A DNA stretch of 64,000 nt from G963667145 sp963667145 (GCA_963667145.1 OY762943.1:310001-374000), one strand, 5' to 3'. Shown: positions 1-9,048, counted from the first letter of the stretch. The notes: a model not told the origin generated them from the letters alone. Translations and numbers: made by a program.

Positions 1-2841
1 GAAGAAATATTGGTAATGACTTTCACTGTGAAAGCAACAAGTGAGATTAAACAACGCATACTTGCCTTCCTCAAAAGTTGTCCGCACGACAAAAACCTAC
101 AAAAAAACTTGGAAAGCATCTGCAATACAAAACTAACAAAAGAAGATTTTTCATATTTGAGTTCATTTGCAGAGTACCTGCTTTTTGATAAGGACAAACT
201 CAAAGTTTGTACCTTGGACAGCTATTTGCAATCAGTCTTTAACAACTTGATTTCGGGAGAGATAAGCGATGCTCCATTTTCTGTTTCCACCTCCTTATCT
301 GCAAAAAAAAGAGAAGAAATTTTGGAAAAAATCTTTGCCATCGAAGAATCCCATAAATTTTTTATAGATAGGCAAGACAAAACCTTGGACAAATTCTCAT
401 CCTTTGTCGATAAACTGTTATCAATAAACTTGCGTGAACACAAATGCAAACCTATTGAATACGAAAAAGAAGTGGATATTCTGAGGCATAATTTGGCAGA
501 CCTACAATTCGTAGCCAACAGCGTAAGCCCTAAAAATTCTCTTCCTGCAAATAAAATATTTTTGAAGCCTTTCCGAGATTTTTTAGAAAAAAAAATTGGT
601 TCACCCTCCGATAATTTTGCTGAAGATTTTGCCAAAATTAGCAAAGATGAAAGCTTTTATTTGGAAGCGTATGATAACTTGGGTAACGACATTTGGAGAA
701 AGTTGCCGTTCTTGAAAAAAATCAAATGTGATAATCCCGAGGCGTTAGAAAATTTAAAAGAAGTTTATTCCGAATTTCAGAACACTTTTAAAAACTTTTT
801 GTTCAAAACCAAGGTATATGCCGAACACAACCAACTTTTGGACTTAGCTACAAAGGCTCAAGATTACTACAACGAGGAAACTAATCAGAAATTGACTTTC
901 ACCGATTTTGGAAGAATTTTGCAAGCCTCTTTTTCTGAAAAAACTTTTCTGACAAACGCTGGAACATTAAAAGAAAAGTTTTGGCAATTTCTTGATGTTT
1001 TACCCAAAGTTTTGATGATAGACGAATTTCAAGATACGTCCGTTGAGCAATATCAAAATTTGCTGCCAATAATTAATGTGACAAAAGAGAAAGGTGGGTC
1101 TGTAGTTGTTGTGGGGGATAGCAAGCAAGCTATCTATTCGTGGAGAGGAGGCGAGCAAGCTCTCTTAGGGGAAATTCCCAACATTTTGCCAAACTGCGAA
1201 TCGTTGGTTTTGGATACAAACTATCGAAGCAGTGTCAACGTTGTGAGCTTGGTCAACAATCTTTTTGGTAGAGATTATGGCAAATTATGGGATTTCCAAA
1301 AGGTAAATTCTTCACTCAAAAACAAAGGTTTTGTGAGCTACGAAACGAGAAAAACCAAAACGAAAAAAGAAAAATTAAAAGATTTAATCAATACCTTTGT
1401 GGCAGAAAGCGTAGTTCCAGCCTTGAGTAACAGTGGAATTGATTTGTCTAAATGTGCCATTATTGCCAGAAAAAACAAAGAACTATCTTATTTTGCAGAA
1501 GCTCTAAAAAAAAACGGCATTGACACCTATCAAAAGCAAGCGGACTCACTTTTGGAACATGTAGCAATCAAGCCGTTTATATTATACCTGAAATTCTATG
1601 CCTACAACGATTTGTATTCTCTTTATCATTTTCTAAAAGGTGCTCCATTACATTTTGACGGAACAAAAATTAAGAATATTTTGGAAAATAAAGATTTCTT
1701 AGAAGAATACAGATTGGAAAACTCTGCTAATTTCTTCGCTGATTTTATTAAGAAATTCAATTATTTAGATTATTTTGCCGATGCAAATGACCAAAAAAAC
1801 ATCTTAGCTTTGGCAAAAGTCTTGAGTGGAACAAATAACGGTGTTACAGAAATTTTAGAATATCTTGATGAAAATAGAGACGAATTGAAAAAAGTTGAGG
1901 ATGTCAATAAGAACGCTGTCAACTTGCTTACAATCCATTCCTGTAAGGGATTGGAATTTGACACCGTTTTCTATTTTATGAATTGTTCGGACAGGGGCAA
2001 CAACCAAAACGCACTGCAAAATTTTGTTTTCTACAACTCTGATTTTACCGAAATTGAAGATAGCATGCTGACTTATAGTTACAAAAAGTTGGCTGAAGAT
2101 AACTATAATTTGAAACAAAAAAACGACTTGGAAATCCTAAATCTTGTTTATGTTGCCCTCACAAGAGCGGTGAACAAACTTTTCATTTTTTCAAATTTTG
2201 ACGTAGCCAAAACCGATTACAACGAGTTAACCATTTCTGAAAAGTTGTCCTACGAGTTGATGAGTTGTTTTTCGGAGAGTGAAATCAATGAAAAGAGTGA
2301 AGAAATTTTTAGTGCTCAGAAAGGTGAGTATCAAATTCCGAGACACGCTATCGAAAAAACAAATTCTTCTTATGCGTGGAACAATCTATCTCTAAATTTA
2401 TCAGCCAATTATGAAACAAAAGTCAAACAAAAGAGGAACGAAGAAAACTTGCTTTTCGGAGAAATGGTACACTATTATTTGAGCTTCTTAAAATGGAACA
2501 CCGATAAAGAAAAAGAATTAGCGGAGAAAATGACTCTAACTAAATATGGGGCGAAATGGGGAAACCAACTAAGATTTTTGAACAAAAAAGTTTCCGAAAA
2601 CTCTTGGTTGTATGACAAGCAAAAGTGGGGGAATGTCCTTTGCGAAATGCCTCTTGTGGACAATGGCAAAGAGTATCGAGTGGATAGAATTATGGTTTCG
2701 CATGACAACAAATCAGCCTTTATTGTGGATTACAAAACAGGCGACATTGTTGACGAGAGCCAACTGGAAACTTACAGCAATATTATAAAAAAACTGTACA
2801 ATTTTGCAAAAGTTGATGTAGCTTATTTGGAAATTAAGTAG
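1..2841 (+). CDS. RecB/AddA-type UvrD helicase with C-terminal nuclease, 5' end outside window
   Basis: This is a superfamily 1A DNA helicase fused to a RecB-like nuclease, the architecture of the AddA and RecB subunits that process double-strand breaks for recombination. The reading frame is open to base 1, and the first readable residues (TFTVKATSEI, from base 19) match helicase motif Ia. The Walker A motif must therefore lie just upstream, so a start at the TTG at base 10 is not real. Counting from base 10, motif II DEFQDT is near residue 338, GDSKQAIYSWRG near 368, motif V TIHSCKGLEFD near 640 and motif VI VYVALTRA near 714. The PD-(D/E)XK nuclease signature (VDRI, then IVDYKTG) is near residue 906. 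An AddB/RecC-type partner would be expected upstream, outside the window. It converges on the next gene with a one-base gap. AddA versus RecB cannot be settled here. Confidence 0.92.
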   Translation, partial: EEILVMTFTVKATSEIKQRILAFLKSCPHDKNLQKNLESICNTKLTKEDFSYLSSFAEYLLFDKDKLKVCTLDSYLQSVFNNLISGEISDAPFSVSTSLSAKKREEILEKIFAIEESHKFFIDRQDKTLDKFSSFVDKLLSINLREHKCKPIEYEKEVDILRHNLADLQFVANSVSPKNSLPANKIFLKPFRDFLEKKIGSPSDNFAEDFAKISKDESFYLEAYDNLGNDIWRKLPFLKKIKCDNPEALENLKEVYSEFQNTFKNFLFKTKVYAEHNQLLDLATKAQDYYNEETNQKLTFTDFGRILQASFSEKTFLTNAGTLKEKFWQFLDVLPKVLMIDEFQDTSVEQYQNLLPIINVTKEKGGSVVVVGDSKQAIYSWRGGEQALLGEIPNILPNCESLVLDTNYRSSVNVVSLVNNLFGRDYGKLWDFQKVNSSLKNKGFVSYETRKTKTKKEKLKDLINTFVAESVVPALSNSGIDLSKCAIIARKNKELSYFAEALKKNGIDTYQKQADSLLEHVAIKPFILYLKFYAYNDLYSLYHFLKGAPLHFDGTKIKNILENKDFLEEYRLENSANFFADFIKKFNYLDYFADANDQKNILALAKVLSGTNNGVTEILEYLDENRDELKKVEDVNKNAVNLLTIHSCKGLEFDTVFYFMNCSDRGNNQNALQNFVFYNSDFTEIEDSMLTYSYKKLAEDNYNLKQKNDLEILNLVYVALTRAVNKLFIFSNFDVAKTDYNELTISEKLSYELMSCFSESEINEKSEEIFSAQKGEYQIPRHAIEKTNSSYAWNNLSLNLSANYETKVKQKRNEENLLFGEMVHYYLSFLKWNTDKEKELAEKMTLTKYGAKWGNQLRFLNKKVSENSWLYDKQKWGNVLCEMPLVDNGKEYRVDRIMVSHDNKSAFIVDYKTGDIVDESQLETYSNIIKKLYNFAKVDVAYLEIK

Positions 2842-2842
2842 T

Positions 2843-3454
2843 TTATATCAGAATCGACATTATCAATTTGATTGGCGGATAAATCACATAATGGAAGATG
2901 TTGATGCCAAATAGGTAATCAAGTCCGAAAATTATCAGCAAAAAAATCATCCCTTTTTCTTCGTTGAGGGTGTAGCGAGCGAAAGCTGAATCTGACAAAA
3001 ATCCACCTAAAACCTTGCTTCCGTCCAGTGGTGGCAGAGGAATTAGATTGAATATTCCAAGTCCAACATTGAGCTGAATACCTACGTAGATGAAAGTCAG
3101 AAGATAGTTGTTAAACGTGCTGACCGTTAGGATGTAGCGAAGTTTGTTGAAAACAAAAGCCAGCAAAACCGCCAACAAAAAATTCATCAACGGACCAGCG
3201 GCTGCGGTAATAGCCATATCACGCTTTATGTTTTTGAAATTGCGTGGATTAACTGGCACAGGTTTTGCCCAACCAAATCCAGCATAAAAAAGCAAAACAG
3301 CTCCTATGATGCTAATGTGCTTGAGGGGGTTTAGTGTCAGTCTCCCTGCCCGTTTGGCGGTGTCGTCTCCCAAAACATAAGCTGTGTAGCCATGTGCCAA
3401 TTCGTGCAAAGGAATAAACAGCACGATGCCTAATAATTTTATTAAAATACTCAT
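2843..3454 (-). CDS. M50-family site-2-type zinc metalloprotease
   Basis: This is a polytopic membrane zinc protease of the site-2 protease / SpoIVFB-like group, which cleaves substrates within or next to the membrane. The HELAH zinc motif is at residues 17-21 counted from the ATG at 3454, followed by the family-typical GRLTLNPLKH segment. The third metal ligand region NLIPLPPLDGSK is near residue 144. Several hydrophobic segments cover the rest. The ATG at 3454 gives the short N-terminus typical of this subfamily. An upstream in-frame TTG at 3490 would add 12 residues, and neither start has a strong ribosome binding site. The substrate is unknown. Confidence 0.88.
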   Translation of the reverse strand: MSILIKLLGIVLFIPLHELAHGYTAYVLGDDTAKRAGRLTLNPLKHISIIGAVLLFYAGFGWAKPVPVNPRNFKNIKRDMAITAAAGPLMNFLLAVLLAFVFNKLRYILTVSTFNNYLLTFIYVGIQLNVGLGIFNLIPLPPLDGSKVLGGFLSDSAFARYTLNEEKGMIFLLIIFGLDYLFGINIFHYVIYPPIKLIMSILI

Positions 3455-3641
3455 AATCAACGGGACAAAATTAGGCTTAGAAAATGTCAAGCTTTCTAAG
3501 TTGAAATTTTAAAATATTCACTATTTTTTTTTTGATTGTTACAATTATTCAAATCATTATTTCTCTTACTACCAAGTAGTTACAAAAAAACAACAAAAAG
3601 AGAAAAATATTAAATTTGACAAAATATAAGCACACAAAATT

Positions 3642-3669
3642 TTTACACGAAATAAAGTTTTTATATTAA
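3642..3669 (+). promoter_or_regulatory. Candidate promoter for the gcvH-like operon
   Basis: TTTACA at 3642-3647 and TATTAA at 3664-3669 are separated by 16 bases and lie 36 bases before the chosen ATG at 3706. The gap between the divergent protease and gcvH-like genes (3455-3705) is very AT-rich, so chance matches are likely. A second possible -35 word, TTGACA, is at 3616-3621. No other structure stands out in this gap. Confidence 0.28.
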
Positions 3670-3705
3670 TTTTTTAGATTGCATCGTGGGGAAAGGAGCT
3701 TTCCT

Positions 3706-4089
3706 ATGGAAATCAGAGAAGATCTCTTTTATACAGAGAACCATAATTGGCTTAAAGTTTTTGAAGACAATGTTGTTTATTTGGGGTTGACGGAGTACAT
3801 TCAATCGCGATATGGAAAAATTGGTTTTGTGGAATTGCCTAAAATCGGTTACGAATTTGAGAAAGGCGAAGTCTGTGGTTACATCGGCACCAGCGACGGT
3901 CTGAAACCAATCATTTCACCTGTTAGTGGAATCATCGAAAGAATAAACGAAGATTTGGACAACGAACCTGAGCTAATCAACTCTTCTCCCTACGAAAACG
4001 GTTGGTTGCTACGCTACAAAGTGGACAATCCCAGCGAGTTCGACTTTTTCTTCAAAAGCGACGACTATTGTTTGATGATAAGAGAATGA
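3706..4089 (+). CDS. GcvH-like lipoyl-domain protein lacking the usual lipoyl lysine
   Basis: The 127-residue protein aligns over its whole length with glycine cleavage H protein: HNWL near residue 13, VELP at 42-45, SPVSG at 71-75, and a PELINSSPY segment followed by GWLLRYK. In true H proteins the lipoylated Lys sits 11 residues before the final G of the SPVSG block. Here that residue is Asp64, and the only nearby Lys is Lys67, three residues later. Carriage of lipoate on the normal site is therefore doubtful. The ATG at 3706 has an AAGGAG site about 9 bases upstream; an earlier TTG at 3679 has none. The stop overlaps the gmk start (ATGA). No gcvT or gcvP gene is nearby. The fold is confident, but a role in glycine cleavage is not. 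Confidence 0.85.
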   Translation: MEIREDLFYTENHNWLKVFEDNVVYLGLTEYIQSRYGKIGFVELPKIGYEFEKGEVCGYIGTSDGLKPIISPVSGIIERINEDLDNEPELINSSPYENGWLLRYKVDNPSEFDFFFKSDDYCLMIRE

Positions 4090-4685
4090 AAAGCAACAAA
4101 ATTCTTTTTATCGTAGCTGCTCCATCTGGTGCAGGGAAGAGCACGATTTGTCATGAACTTCTCAAACTTCGTGACGATTTGGAATTTTCCATCTCCTTCA
4201 CCACAAGAAAGCCACGCTCCGACGAAAAACACGGTGTTGACTACTTTTTTATTTCCGAAGAAGAGTTTGAGCAAAAAATCAAAAACGAAGATTTTTTGGA
4301 ATTTGCCAGAGTTCATTCCGACTATTATGGTACAGAAAAAAAATATGTTCAAGCAAGGTTGGACGCTGGGAAGCACGTATTATTGGACATCGATGTGCAA
4401 GGTGCTGAGCAAATCAAAAAGCATAAAGATTTGACTTCCGCTTCTATCTTCATCATGGTTCCGTCTGTTGACGAATTGATAGAACGTATCGAAAAGAGAG
4501 GTGAGAATTCTCCAGAAGATATTTTGGTTCGTAAGCAAAGCATGATGCAGGAACTAAAAAGAATAAAAGAGTTTGACTATTTGGTCATCAATAATGAACT
4601 GTCGAAAGCAGTGAAATTAACTAACTCGATAATTGATGCCGAAGAAAGCAAACTTTCGAATTTAGTTGATGTTCATTTCAAATAA
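4086..4685 (+). CDS. gmk: Guanylate kinase
   Basis: This enzyme phosphorylates GMP to GDP with ATP in the cytoplasm. At 199 residues it has the usual length. The P-loop APSGAGKST is at residues 12-20. The GMP-binding segment follows (SISFTTRKPRSDEKHGVDYFF, shortened here to its key TTRKPR and GVDYFF parts), and the lid region carries RIEKRGE. The ATG at 4086 overlaps the preceding stop as ATGA, so translation is probably coupled. The gmk to rpoZ order that follows is common in bacteria and supports the call for the next gene. Confidence 0.96.
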   Translation: MKSNKILFIVAAPSGAGKSTICHELLKLRDDLEFSISFTTRKPRSDEKHGVDYFFISEEEFEQKIKNEDFLEFARVHSDYYGTEKKYVQARLDAGKHVLLDIDVQGAEQIKKHKDLTSASIFIMVPSVDELIERIEKRGENSPEDILVRKQSMMQELKRIKEFDYLVINNELSKAVKLTNSIIDAEESKLSNLVDVHFK

Positions 4686-4702
4686 TTTAGGAGACTACTA
4701 AT

Positions 4703-4936
4703 ATGCTTGAAAAAAATGTAAGCCGAGTTTTGGAAAGCCTTAATAAAAACTATCTTTTCTTGATAGCCGCAGAAAAAGAAGCTGAAAGATTACGCAAATT
4801 GCCTTCTGTGATTAGAGAGCAATTTAAGAAAAAAATCGCTCATACAGCGATAGAACACATAGCTTGCAACAATATTCCCGAATATTCTATAGACGATGTA
4901 GAAGACACTAACGAGGAAGTTGTTGAATCCCAATAA
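4703..4936 (+). CDS. rpoZ: Probable RNA polymerase omega subunit
   Basis: This is a 77-residue acidic-tailed protein directly after gmk, where rpoZ is often found. It has the omega/Rpb6 pattern: an N-Y-x-L-I-A-A-x-x-A-E-R-L-R stretch (residues about 15-31), then a helix with Lys followed by A-x-x-E-I/H, ending in an acidic tail. Omega assists assembly of RNA polymerase around the beta-prime subunit. A clear AGGAG ribosome binding site lies just before the ATG. Its 3' end overlaps the following glycosylase gene by 17 bases. Identity rests on a short, variable family plus synteny, so it is less certain than its neighbours. Confidence 0.72.
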   Translation: MLEKNVSRVLESLNKNYLFLIAAEKEAERLRKLPSVIREQFKKKIAHTAIEHIACNNIPEYSIDDVEDTNEEVVESQ

Positions 4937-5534
4937 GCAATTTTTGCAGTACTTTGAAGAACTGAAACTCGCCGGTGTTAATCACTGGCATTTTTCTCCT
5001 TCGGAGGATGCTAAATGCGATTGCCAAGAATGTCCGCTATCCAAGACGAGAACCAACATTGTATTTGGTGAAGGCAGTGCAAACGCCGATTTGTTTATCA
5101 TAGGTGAAGCTCCAGGTGCTCAAGAGGACGCCACGGGAAGACCTTTTGTGGGGAAATCGGGAAACTTGCTCACCAAGATGCTGTCCGCTATAAATATTGA
5201 CAGGAAAGACGTTTTCATCTCTAATGTGGTTAAATGCAGACCTCCTGAAAACCGAAATCCGTATCCTGAAGAAGTTGAAAAATGCATTCCAAATTTGTAC
5301 GCTCAGTTAGACCAAATTAAGCCTAAAGTTTTGCTTCTTTTGGGAAAAGTTCCCGCCAACTCTCTGTTGGGTTTGGACGATAAAATGCAAGATTTGCGAA
5401 CAAAGACACATTCTTTCAATAACATTCCAACTTTCATCACTTATCATCCGTCAGCTCTTTTGCGAAGAAATGAGTGGAAAAAATTGGCATGGATAGATTT
5501 GCAAAATTTACAAAAGTATTTGGAAAACGTATAG
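4920..5534 (+). CDS. Type 4 uracil-DNA glycosylase (4Fe-4S)
   Basis: This enzyme removes uracil from DNA in base excision repair. The catalytic/uracil-binding motif GEAPGAQED is at residues 62-70, followed by GRPFVG. The C-terminal motif HPSALLRR is near residue 177. Cysteines 35 and 38 (CQEC) with 106 and 122 (CRPPENRNPYPEEVEKC spacing) fit the 4Fe-4S ligands of family 4 enzymes. The start is inferred as TTG at 4920, inside the 3' end of rpoZ, with GAGGAAG just upstream; no ATG gives the conserved N-terminus. Length (204 residues) is normal. Confidence 0.92.
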   Translation: MLNPNKQFLQYFEELKLAGVNHWHFSPSEDAKCDCQECPLSKTRTNIVFGEGSANADLFIIGEAPGAQEDATGRPFVGKSGNLLTKMLSAINIDRKDVFISNVVKCRPPENRNPYPEEVEKCIPNLYAQLDQIKPKVLLLLGKVPANSLLGLDDKMQDLRTKTHSFNNIPTFITYHPSALLRRNEWKKLAWIDLQNLQKYLENV

Positions 5535-5542
5535 TTTAAATT

Positions 5543-6961
5543 ATGGAAGAAAATTCTCTAAAAGTTTTGCCACATAGCCTGGAAGCCGAATCTGGAATCC
5601 TCTCAGCGATGATGATTAACAATCACAACGTTGCTGTGGCTATAGAAAAACTGCAAGAATGGGACTTTTACAAAAATTCTCACCGCTTGATTTTTCGAGC
5701 AATTAGTGAATTATTCCAAGAAAATATCGAAGTTGACATCATTACCATTGCAGACAAACTGAAAAGCATGGGAAGTCTGGAAACAATTGGTGGTTTGTCT
5801 TTTCTGAATCAAATTTCCGATGTGGTGATGAGTGGTGGTAACTTAGAGTATCACATGAAAATCATTTTGCAGAAATCGAGATTGCGTCAGCTCATCAATG
5901 TTTCCAACACTATTTTGGAAAAATGCTATGCGGATGATGCCCCAGCGGATGAGATTGTGGAAAGAGCGGAATCTTTGATTTTTAAGATTGCAGACGGCAA
6001 GATAGGCGAAGGGTTGAAAAGTGCCGAAGCCTATTTGAGTGGCGTTGTGCAAACCATTAACGAAAAATCTTCGTCAAAAAGTCAACTCTCGGGAATAAGC
6101 ACAGGTTTCCCTGACGTGGACAAACTTATCGGTGGTTTTGGCAAAGGACAACTTTTGGTGTTGGCTGCAAGACCTTCGATGGGAAAAACTTCGCTTGCTC
6201 TGAATTTCGCTCATAATGTCACCAATATGGCTGACAAAAAAGTTGCTATATTCAGCATGGAGATGGAAGGTGAGGAGCTTTTGATGAGGATGCTCTCTGG
6301 TCCTGCCAACGTTGATTTGGAATGTATGAATAGAGGCAAGGGAATGACCCCTGGCAAGCTCCGAGGAATTTCCCAAGCAGCCATGATTTTGGCTAAATCT
6401 CACCTGTATATTGATGACAGCGGTGCGAACACCTTGAGTTCCATTCGCTCCAAAGTGATGCGACTAAAAGCACAACTGGGCGGATTGGATATGGTTATCA
6501 TCGATTATCTGCAACTGATGAGTTCCAACTCCCGTGAGCAACGCTATCAACAAATTTCCGACATTTCCAGAGGGCTAAAAATTATGGCTAAAGATTTGGA
6601 AATAAATGTGATAGCCCTGTCTCAGCTTAATCGTGGTGTGGAAACTAGAGACAATAAGAGACCGTTTTTGTCCGATTTGCGAGAGTCTGGTTCTATCGAA
6701 CAAGACGCCGACCAAGTAATTTTCATTTATCGCGATGACTACTACAACAAAGAAAATTGTGAACATCCAGGGACTGCCGAGATTATTGTTGCCAAAAATC
6801 GTCATGGTGCTGTTGGGTTTACTAGGCTTGGATTTGAAGGCAAGAAAACCAGATTTCTGTCGCTTGACCCGCATCATAACGATTTCGACGATTTCGATGA
6901 ACCCTCTTCTTCTTCAAGCTTGGACGAATTTGGTTTGGAGTCAGGACCTGATTTCGTATAA
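5543..6961 (+). CDS. dnaB: Replicative DNA helicase DnaB
   Basis: This is the hexameric helicase that unwinds DNA at the replication fork. Its N-terminal primase-interacting domain starts with the typical LPHSLEAE-SG-LSAMM pattern. The RecA-like domain has Walker A ARPSMGKTS near residue 210 and Walker B MVIIDYLQLM near 316. LSQLNRGVE near 359 and the DADQV segment after SGSIEQ follow. Full length is 472 residues with no intein. The C-terminus is Ser/Asp-rich, as in many homologues. The primase gene dnaG is at 20479-22185 on the other strand. Confidence 0.97.
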   Translation: MEENSLKVLPHSLEAESGILSAMMINNHNVAVAIEKLQEWDFYKNSHRLIFRAISELFQENIEVDIITIADKLKSMGSLETIGGLSFLNQISDVVMSGGNLEYHMKIILQKSRLRQLINVSNTILEKCYADDAPADEIVERAESLIFKIADGKIGEGLKSAEAYLSGVVQTINEKSSSKSQLSGISTGFPDVDKLIGGFGKGQLLVLAARPSMGKTSLALNFAHNVTNMADKKVAIFSMEMEGEELLMRMLSGPANVDLECMNRGKGMTPGKLRGISQAAMILAKSHLYIDDSGANTLSSIRSKVMRLKAQLGGLDMVIIDYLQLMSSNSREQRYQQISDISRGLKIMAKDLEINVIALSQLNRGVETRDNKRPFLSDLRESGSIEQDADQVIFIYRDDYYNKENCEHPGTAEIIVAKNRHGAVGFTRLGFEGKKTRFLSLDPHHNDFDDFDEPSSSSSLDEFGLESGPDFV

Positions 6962-6977
6962 AACACTTTAGCCTAAA

Positions 6978-7730
6978 ATGAAAAGAATGTATTTGCTTTT
7001 TTACAATTTCGGGGAATTTGTTTTTTTTTTCTTTGAATTTCTAAAATCACTAAAGTATTTGCCTGTTCGTAAATATTACATTTTGAAGCAGATGAAGTCG
7101 ATTGGCTACGACTCATTTTTGCTGATAATAGTAACTTCTGCTTTTATGGGTTTTGTCACCGCCGTGCAAACCATCTATCAAACAGCGGGCTTAGCTCCAA
7201 AAGGAATGATAGGGGTTTTTATAGAAAAAACCACTTTAACTGAATTGGGACCCGTGTTGATAGCTTTGGTCTTGAGTGGCAAAGTGGGAGCTTCCATAGC
7301 TGCCGAGATAGGCTCAATGAAAATTTCCGAGCAACTGGACGCTTTGCACAGTATGGCAATCAGCCCCATTAACTTCATCTATATGCCCAAAATAGTTGCC
7401 GGTGCTATAGTTTTTCCAATTCTCACCGTCTTGGCAAATTTCATCAGCATTATCTCCGCATTTGTTTTGTCATATTTCAACCATGGTATAAGCTCCTATG
7501 TTTTCTTTGGGGGCATGCGGAACAGTTTTTTGCCGTTCGATTTGTGGGGAGGACTGATAAAATCTTTGTTCTTCGGAATTATCATAACCAGTGTTGGTTG
7601 CTTTGTGGGTAGCAGAACAAAAAACGGAGCAGAAGGCGTGGGGATAGCTGCCACATCGACTGTGGTTTATTCCAGTATTGCCATTCTCATTATGGATTTT
7701 ATTGTTGCTTCAGCTATGTTTGGAGGCTAA
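6978..7730 (+). CDS. mlaE: MlaE-type ABC transporter permease
   Basis: This is the permease of an Mla/Mce-type phospholipid transport system, sited in the inner membrane. At 250 residues with about five hydrophobic segments it has normal length. Family hallmarks include GFVTAVQTIYQ, the LGPVLIALVLSGKVGASIAAEIGSM region (key elements GKVGA and AEIG), EQLDAL, and GAEGVGIAAT near the C-terminus. The partner ATPase (MlaF) and MCE protein (MlaD) are usually adjacent but are not here. Downstream is a lipoprotein gene whose TTG start follows the stop by one base. Confidence 0.92.
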   Translation: MKRMYLLFYNFGEFVFFFFEFLKSLKYLPVRKYYILKQMKSIGYDSFLLIIVTSAFMGFVTAVQTIYQTAGLAPKGMIGVFIEKTTLTELGPVLIALVLSGKVGASIAAEIGSMKISEQLDALHSMAISPINFIYMPKIVAGAIVFPILTVLANFISIISAFVLSYFNHGISSYVFFGGMRNSFLPFDLWGGLIKSLFFGIIITSVGCFVGSRTKNGAEGVGIAATSTVVYSSIAILIMDFIVASAMFGG

Positions 7731-7731
7731 T

Positions 7732-8721
7732 TTGAAAAAAAATGTCATTATTCTCTTTCTTGTTGTGATCTTGGGATGCAACTTCAAAACAAAAAAAAGC
7801 ATTCAAACACAAGAAAATTTGCCTACCTTAAAAATCGCAATTACCAAAAACATCAACGGTGAATGGTTTCCGAAATCTATAATCAAAATTGTTGAAAATT
7901 CAGTAGGGCTCAAACTTGCGTTTAATTACTTCGAGGAAACAGATAGCCTTATTGCCACTCAAGACAGTTTTGATGTGGCTATTGGGATTAACAATCCATT
8001 CCTAAAAGAAGCAGTTAGGAGCAAAAAATTTAGTGTCTATAAACCTAAAAACTTTGACAATTTAAAAATTACTAACTTTAACAAAACGCATCACTTTACA
8101 CCTTTGTTTTACGATTATGTTTGCATTTTGGCTGACACAACTCAGGTAAAAAAAATTCCACTTACACTTGGGATGCTTCAGGAAGATGCCTACAACAATC
8201 AGCTTGTTTTGTGCAATCCTGCGAGTTTTGCTTATAGTAGGGGATTTTATGTCAAAACGCTTGCTCGCTTCACACAGAGCGGACATAGGCAATTTTGGGA
8301 AAGCATGCAAAACAAAATCAGAGAGATTGCTCCCAGCCCTGCGTACGCACGCAGAATGGTGTTGGCAAGAGAAGCTGGTCTTTGGATAGGCGGTATCAGC
8401 TATTCTCTTTATCTACCGAGCTTAAAACCGATTTTGTTGAAAGACCTCTCCATCAAAGAAATTTTTGCCATGGGGATTTACAATAATTCTTCTAATAAAG
8501 ACGCTGCTAAAAAACTTATCGATTTGCTTCTTACAGAAGAAGTCCAAAAAATAATAACCGAAGAACTAAATCTTTATCCTGTAAATAAATCGGTTGACAA
8601 TAATGCCGATTTGCCAGAAGAAAATTTTGTGGATATTTCTCGCGATGGCATCAGCTGTGAATATGTGGAGTACAACGCAAAACGATATTTGGATAGGAAC
8701 ATGGATTTGTTTAAAAAATAA
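7732..8721 (+). CDS. Solute-binding-protein-like lipoprotein
   Basis: This is a 330-residue probable lipoprotein. A Lys-rich N-terminus and hydrophobic stretch end in the lipobox LVVILGC (Cys16). The mature part resembles the periplasmic-binding fold of thiamine/iron-type ABC substrate-binding proteins: an opening PTLKIAITK strand, a FDVAIGINN segment, a YDYVCILAD segment and a late AAKKLIDLLLTEEVQKII helix typical of this fold. The TTG at 7732 is chosen because GGAGG lies 6 bases upstream, inside the end of mlaE, and because it gives a complete signal peptide. It could be a ligand-binding partner for a transporter encoded elsewhere. The ligand is not predictable. Confidence 0.72.
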   Translation: MKKNVIILFLVVILGCNFKTKKSIQTQENLPTLKIAITKNINGEWFPKSIIKIVENSVGLKLAFNYFEETDSLIATQDSFDVAIGINNPFLKEAVRSKKFSVYKPKNFDNLKITNFNKTHHFTPLFYDYVCILADTTQVKKIPLTLGMLQEDAYNNQLVLCNPASFAYSRGFYVKTLARFTQSGHRQFWESMQNKIREIAPSPAYARRMVLAREAGLWIGGISYSLYLPSLKPILLKDLSIKEIFAMGIYNNSSNKDAAKKLIDLLLTEEVQKIITEELNLYPVNKSVDNNADLPEENFVDISRDGISCEYVEYNAKRYLDRNMDLFKK

Positions 8722-8733
8722 AAGGAGATTTAA

Positions 8734-9048
8734 ATGAATAAAAATATAAATAAGATGCTGAAACAAGCACAAAAAATGCAACGGGAACTGCTGAAAGCTC
8801 AGGAAGAAACCAAAAACGTCATTGTCACGGCGACAAGTGGCGGAGGGATGATTGAGGTATCTATGAACGGTAGTTTTGACATTACCGAACTAAAAATTGA
8901 CCCCGAAGCTGTTGACCCTAGTGATGTGGAGATGCTCCAAGATATGATAGTCACGGCTATAAACGACGCAAAATCTCAAGTCGAAGCGAAATCTCAGGAA
9001 AGCATGTCTGCTATTACTGGAGGCATGAATATCCCAGGTTTGATGTAA
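8734..9048 (+). CDS. ybaB: YbaB/EbfC family DNA-binding protein
   Basis: This is a small nucleoid-associated protein of 104 residues, normal for the family. The N-terminal helix is rich in Gln, Lys and Met (LKQAQKMQREL). The typical GGGMIEVSMNG beta segment and an LKIDPEAV segment follow, and the end carries a Gly/Met-rich tail. An AAAGGAG site precedes the ATG. In many bacteria it lies beside dnaX and recR, but neither is visible here. Confidence 0.93.
   Translation: MNKNINKMLKQAQKMQRELLKAQEETKNVIVTATSGGGMIEVSMNGSFDITELKIDPEAVDPSDVEMLQDMIVTAINDAKSQVEAKSQESMSAITGGMNIPGLM

Noticed and set aside
5543..6961. Intein in DnaB
   Set aside because: DnaB is a common intein host. Here the protein is 472 residues with uninterrupted P-loop and Walker B regions, so there is none.
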